A stretch of DNA of 64,000 bases from Cellulomonas sp. NS3 (GTDB taxonomy: Bacteria; Actinomycetota; Actinomycetes; Actinomycetales; Cellulomonadaceae), in contig NZ_CP103289.1 of the NCBI RefSeq assembly GCF_024757985.1, positions 1,488,001 to 1,552,000 on the forward strand, written 5' to 3'. This document shows positions 61,112-64,000 of this stretch, piece after piece (within the stretch, counting starts at the first letter, position 1; every line of letters begins with the position of its first letter). Below the pieces are notes generated by a model that ran no database searches, was not told where the DNA came from, and saw nothing but the letters and a program-made list of their open reading frames with translations. Both the position numbers and the translations under genes were made by a program.

Positions 61112-62448
61112 GAGACGGCCACCGATCGTCCGAAGAGGGAGGTGAGCAGGAGCAGGAGGGCGGCGCACACGCCGAGCGCCACGGGGCGCGCCCAGCGGCG
61201 CGGGGTGGTCGTCAGCAGCTCGCCGGCCGCGGCGAGGACCGGGAACGCGACGAGCACGTAGCGTCCGGTCCCCATGAAGTCCTTGGTGCCGACGATGGGG
61301 ATGAGCAGCACGACCAGAGCGTAGGCCGCGTAGCCCCAGCCGAACCTGCGCCACGCGCGCCGCAGCAGCAGGACCGCGCACAGGCAGGCGAGCGCCTGGA
61401 GGGTCAGCAGGGCCGCGACGCCGTACGGCCCCTTCACGAGCGTGCCCAGGTACACGACCTTGAACCAGGTCCGCGGGCCGACGCCCTGGTTCCAGCCCGG
61501 CGCCGCCTCGACGTCCACGAAGGCCAGCGGGTTGTCGAACTCGAGCCACAGGTACAGGCACCACGCCGCGAGGCCGCTGGCGGAGAGCAGCACACCGAGG
61601 TGCCGCGTCCGGACTCCGCGCAGCGCCTGCACGAGCTCCTGCCACGTCACGCGCACCGGGCCGGGCGTGCGGGGCCCTGGCGCGGCGTCCCTCGCAGGGT
61701 CGTCGTGCGCCTCCGAGGCGTCCGCTGCCACCGGCGCCGGCGAGGTGCCGGCAGCCACCGTGGCCGCCGCCGCGGCGTCGCGGCGGTCGGTCGCGATGAT
61801 CTCGAGCGTGCGGACCACGAGGCCGACGGCCACCGCGACGCCCACCGGTCGCCCGGCCGTGGCGAGCGCGCCGACGAGCCCGGCAGCCCAGAACCACCGG
61901 CGCTCGAGCAGCAGGAACGCCCCGACGGCGCACAGCAGGAACAGCGAGTCGGCGTACATCGCCCCGTACAGGAAGAACGAGTACGGGTAGAGCATGAGCA
62001 CCGCGATCGCGGTCACCGCGGCCCGGCGGGGGAGCCGGTCCCAGACCCAGCGGCCGAAGAGCAGGACCGCGAAGCCGCCCGCGAGCACCCCGAGCAGCGA
62101 CCCCGCGACCTGGACGTCCCCGACGAGGGCCCCGAGGCCGCGCACCCCGAGCGGGTAGACCGGGAAGAACGCGATGGACGACTGCTGACCCGGCGCGAAG
62201 AAGTAGCCGTCGGTCGCGATGCTGTAGTACCAGCCGGCGTCGTACTGAAACCAGCCGTCGAGCCAGGACGGGCCCTCGAGCACTCGTGTCCAGCCCTGGT
62301 CCGGCCGGTACCGCTCCGCCCACGCGACCACCGCCGTGAGCACGAGCGCGACCGCGACGAAGGCGCCGGCGACCGTGCGCCAGGGGTACGGACCCGACGC
62401 GGTCGCGGTCTCGACGTCCGCCCGGACGTGCTCGTCATGCCTCTGCAA
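61108..62448 (-). CDS. PIG-V-like GT-C mannosyltransferase
   Basis: About 446 residues with ~8-10 membrane helices. The first large loop has DGWFQYDAGWYYSIATDGY and FFPVYPLGVRGLG; LYPYSFFLYGAMYADSLFLL and ATAGRPVGVAVAV are the PIG-V family pattern. Such enzymes transfer mannose from a polyprenyl phosphate outside the membrane. The start is uncertain: the TTG at 62448 follows GGGGGA and lies after TAGGCT (minus strand, near 62492), while a GTG at 62505 would precede that promoter. A long Ala/Asp-rich loop interrupts the middle. Confidence 0.82.
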   Translation of the reverse strand: MQRHDEHVRADVETATASGPYPWRTVAGAFVAVALVLTAVVAWAERYRPDQGWTRVLEGPSWLDGWFQYDAGWYYSIATDGYFFAPGQQSSIAFFPVYPLGVRGLGALVGDVQVAGSLLGVLAGGFAVLLFGRWVWDRLPRRAAVTAIAVLMLYPYSFFLYGAMYADSLFLLCAVGAFLLLERRWFWAAGLVGALATAGRPVGVAVAVGLVVRTLEIIATDRRDAAAAATVAAGTSPAPVAADASEAHDDPARDAAPGPRTPGPVRVTWQELVQALRGVRTRHLGVLLSASGLAAWCLYLWLEFDNPLAFVDVEAAPGWNQGVGPRTWFKVVYLGTLVKGPYGVAALLTLQALACLCAVLLLRRAWRRFGWGYAAYALVVLLIPIVGTKDFMGTGRYVLVAFPVLAAAGELLTTTPRRWARPVALGVCAALLLLLTSLFGRSVAVS

Positions 62449-62698
62449 CGGGATCCCCCAGCCGTGCGCCGCTCGGTGCGACGCACGAGGAAGCCTAGGG
62501 AGCACCGGAGGCGCGCGAGGCCAGTTCCCACAATCTCCACAAAGGTGGAGGCGGTGCGGAGGTGCTGGGGACGCGCGCACGGAGCGTGTCGGCGCGGGTC
62601 CCGCGGCCGACTACTGTCCTCGTCGGACCGCGCACCCGACCGTGGCTCCTGGCCCGCGGGGGACCGCCGGCCATCGACCGCACGAGGACGGACCCTTC

Positions 62699-63589
62699 AT
62701 GACCGCGGCGCTGCTCGGCCTCGCCGCTGCCGCCCTGTGCTCGGGGACCGCCACGATCCTCCAGGCGGTGGCCGCGCGCCGGGAGACCGTGCGCCCCGGC
62801 CTCGCCCTCTGGCGCGGTCTGGCGCGCAGCGCCACCTACTGGTCCGCGCTGGCGCTCGTGGCCGCCGGGTTCGGGCTCTCCTTCCTCGCGCTGCGGACGC
62901 TCCCGCTCTTCCTGGTGCAGGCCGGGCGCGCGTCGAGCCTCGTCGTCGCGGCGCTGCTGGCGACGGTCGTGCTCGGGGCGCGCCTGCGCTGGGTCGAGAT
63001 CGGCGCGCTCGTCGCGGTGGGGGCCGGGCTCGTCGTGCTCGCGGCGGCGGTCGAGCCGGAGCCGGCGGCCGTGGCGAGCGCGGCCGGTCGCTGGACGCTC
63101 GTCGTGATCCTCGCCGTCGTGCTGACCGGCGCGGCGGCGGCCCTCCGGCTCGGCACGTCCCGGCTCGCCGGTCTCGTCCTGGCCGCGCTGTCGGGGACGG
63201 GGTTCGCCGTCCTCGCGGCGGCCGCACGGACCCTCCCGGCGGACGGCGTGCTCGCGCTGCTCACGGAGCCGCTCGCGTGGTGCCTCGGGGCGGGGGGCGT
63301 CCTGGGGCTGGCGCTCGGGGCGCTCGCGCTGCAACGTGCCCCCGTCGTGGCCGCGACGGCGGTCGTCGTCGGCGTCGAGACGTGCCTCGGCGCGGCGCTC
63401 GGGATCGTGCTGGCGGGGGACCGACCGGCGGTGGGGGCCGGGGCGACGACCGCGCTCGCGTTCGCGCTCGTCGTGCTGGGGGCGCTGGCTCTCGCGCGGT
63501 TCGGCTCGCCCGAGACCGCGGCCACCCCCGCCGCGCTCGCGGACGGCGGGCCACCGGCTGCGGAGCCGGGCGCGGAGGGACGCGGCTGA
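62699..63589 (+). CDS. DMT/EamA-like transporter
   Basis: 296 residues with about nine to ten membrane helices in a drug/metabolite-transporter pattern. The start MTAALLGLAAAALCSGTATI lies well inside a longer frame that crosses the divergent promoter. Two internal halves with similar helix spacing are visible. The substrate is unknown, and no residue decides between metabolite export and a lipid-sugar role. Confidence 0.85.
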   Translation: MTAALLGLAAAALCSGTATILQAVAARRETVRPGLALWRGLARSATYWSALALVAAGFGLSFLALRTLPLFLVQAGRASSLVVAALLATVVLGARLRWVEIGALVAVGAGLVVLAAAVEPEPAAVASAAGRWTLVVILAVVLTGAAAALRLGTSRLAGLVLAALSGTGFAVLAAAARTLPADGVLALLTEPLAWCLGAGGVLGLALGALALQRAPVVAATAVVVGVETCLGAALGIVLAGDRPAVGAGATTALAFALVVLGALALARFGSPETAATPAALADGGPPAAEPGAEGRG

Positions 63590-63622
63590 GATCCCGCACC
63601 GGCGGATCCTCCGACCGGCAGC

Positions 63623-64000
63623 TCAGGCGACCGGTGCCGGGACCTCGTCGCTGACGCGCTCACCGTCGACGAGGCGAGCGCGCCGCGCACCGTCACCGGC
63701 CACCGCCTCGCTGGTCGTCGCGTCGAGGACGACGACCGACCCGCCGGCCCCGAGGACGTCGCAGGTCACGCGCAGGAGGTGCTCGACGGCCAGGGTGCGC
63801 GCGGAGCCCGTCGCCGTCGGCACCAGGACGCGGGCGCCCGGGCCGACGTCGGCGGCGCCGGCGGCCCAGGCCGGCAGCGTGCGGTGGGGGACGTCGCCGG
63901 CGTCCGTCAGCAGGGCCGGCGCCGCGGGGTCGGCCGCCGGGACCCACCCGAGCACGTCGCCGTACGTCATCACGGCGGCGGCGGCGTCGATCGCGCCGGC
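63623..64000 (-). CDS. TIGR03089-like protein, C-terminal part
   Basis: The frame runs off the right edge, so only the last ~125 residues are seen. MTYGDVLGWVPAADPAAPAL, GPGARVLVPTATG and VLGAGGSVVVLD match the end of the actinobacterial TIGR03089 family, an AMP-binding-like protein of unknown role. In mycobacteria this gene neighbours LCP and rmlD (Rv3266c-Rv3268). A GTG at 63973 is an internal candidate only; reading continues upstream. Confidence 0.65.
   Translation of the reverse strand, partial: AGAIDAAAAVMTYGDVLGWVPAADPAAPALLTDAGDVPHRTLPAWAAGAADVGPGARVLVPTATGSARTLAVEHLLRVTCDVLGAGGSVVVLDATTSEAVAGDGARRARLVDGERVSDEVPAPVA

Overview
The window is very GC-rich actinobacterial DNA with strong G/C third-position bias, GTG starts, many 4-base stop/start overlaps, and a whiB1-pdtaS pair. 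Gene content and order (purK-purE-GtrA-LCP, carbohydrate ABC uptake, rhamnose genes, Wzm/Wzt export) suggest a Cellulomonas-like member of the Micrococcales; that placement is inference. No rRNA, tRNA, CRISPR array, insertion sequence or phage gene was recognised.

Layout. 1-8 kb: the 3' end of a putA-type gene, a fluoride-channel pair translationally coupled to a LacI-type regulator, and a CUT1 sugar ABC operon (binding protein and two permeases, no ATPase) with a readable promoter and LacI-type operator. 6-9 kb: a DUF2505 protein and the PdtaS kinase facing WhiB1. 9-22 kb: an FHA/FtsK-like triple ATPase, a MacB/FtsX-type ABC exporter, a NarL-type and an OmpR-type two-component system. 22-27.6 kb: GtrA, PurK, PurE and two LytR-CpsA-Psr (LCP) ligases, one probably frameshifted.

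27.7-62.5 kb is a cell-surface glycopolymer island. It holds all four dTDP-L-rhamnose genes (rmlB, rmlC, rmlD, rmlA, scattered), a Wzm/Wzt exporter whose ATPase has a C-terminal carbohydrate-binding-type domain, a flippase-like protein, a four-gene cassette matching WlbD-WlbB-WlbC-WlbA (2,3-diacetamido uronic acid sugars), manA, about eight glycosyltransferases, a PIG-V-like mannosyltransferase and a YdjC deacetylase. Nucleotide sugars made here would feed the glycosyltransferases, Wzm/Wzt or the flippase would export the product, and the LCP proteins would attach it to peptidoglycan.

In the middle of the island, a secreted amidase and a hemagglutinin-like secreted protein are transcribed divergently. 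Both end in tandem 104-codon modules, and their 3' ends form a 987-bp inverted repeat (36826-37812 / 41891-42877) with only two mismatches noticed, both silent, extending through the stop codon into the terminator. This is the most striking structure in the window. A second recurring signal is the start-site layout TANNNT-N6-(A/G)TG, seen at about ten genes and implying widespread leaderless transcription; one such start opens a 28-codon ORF overlapping wzm.
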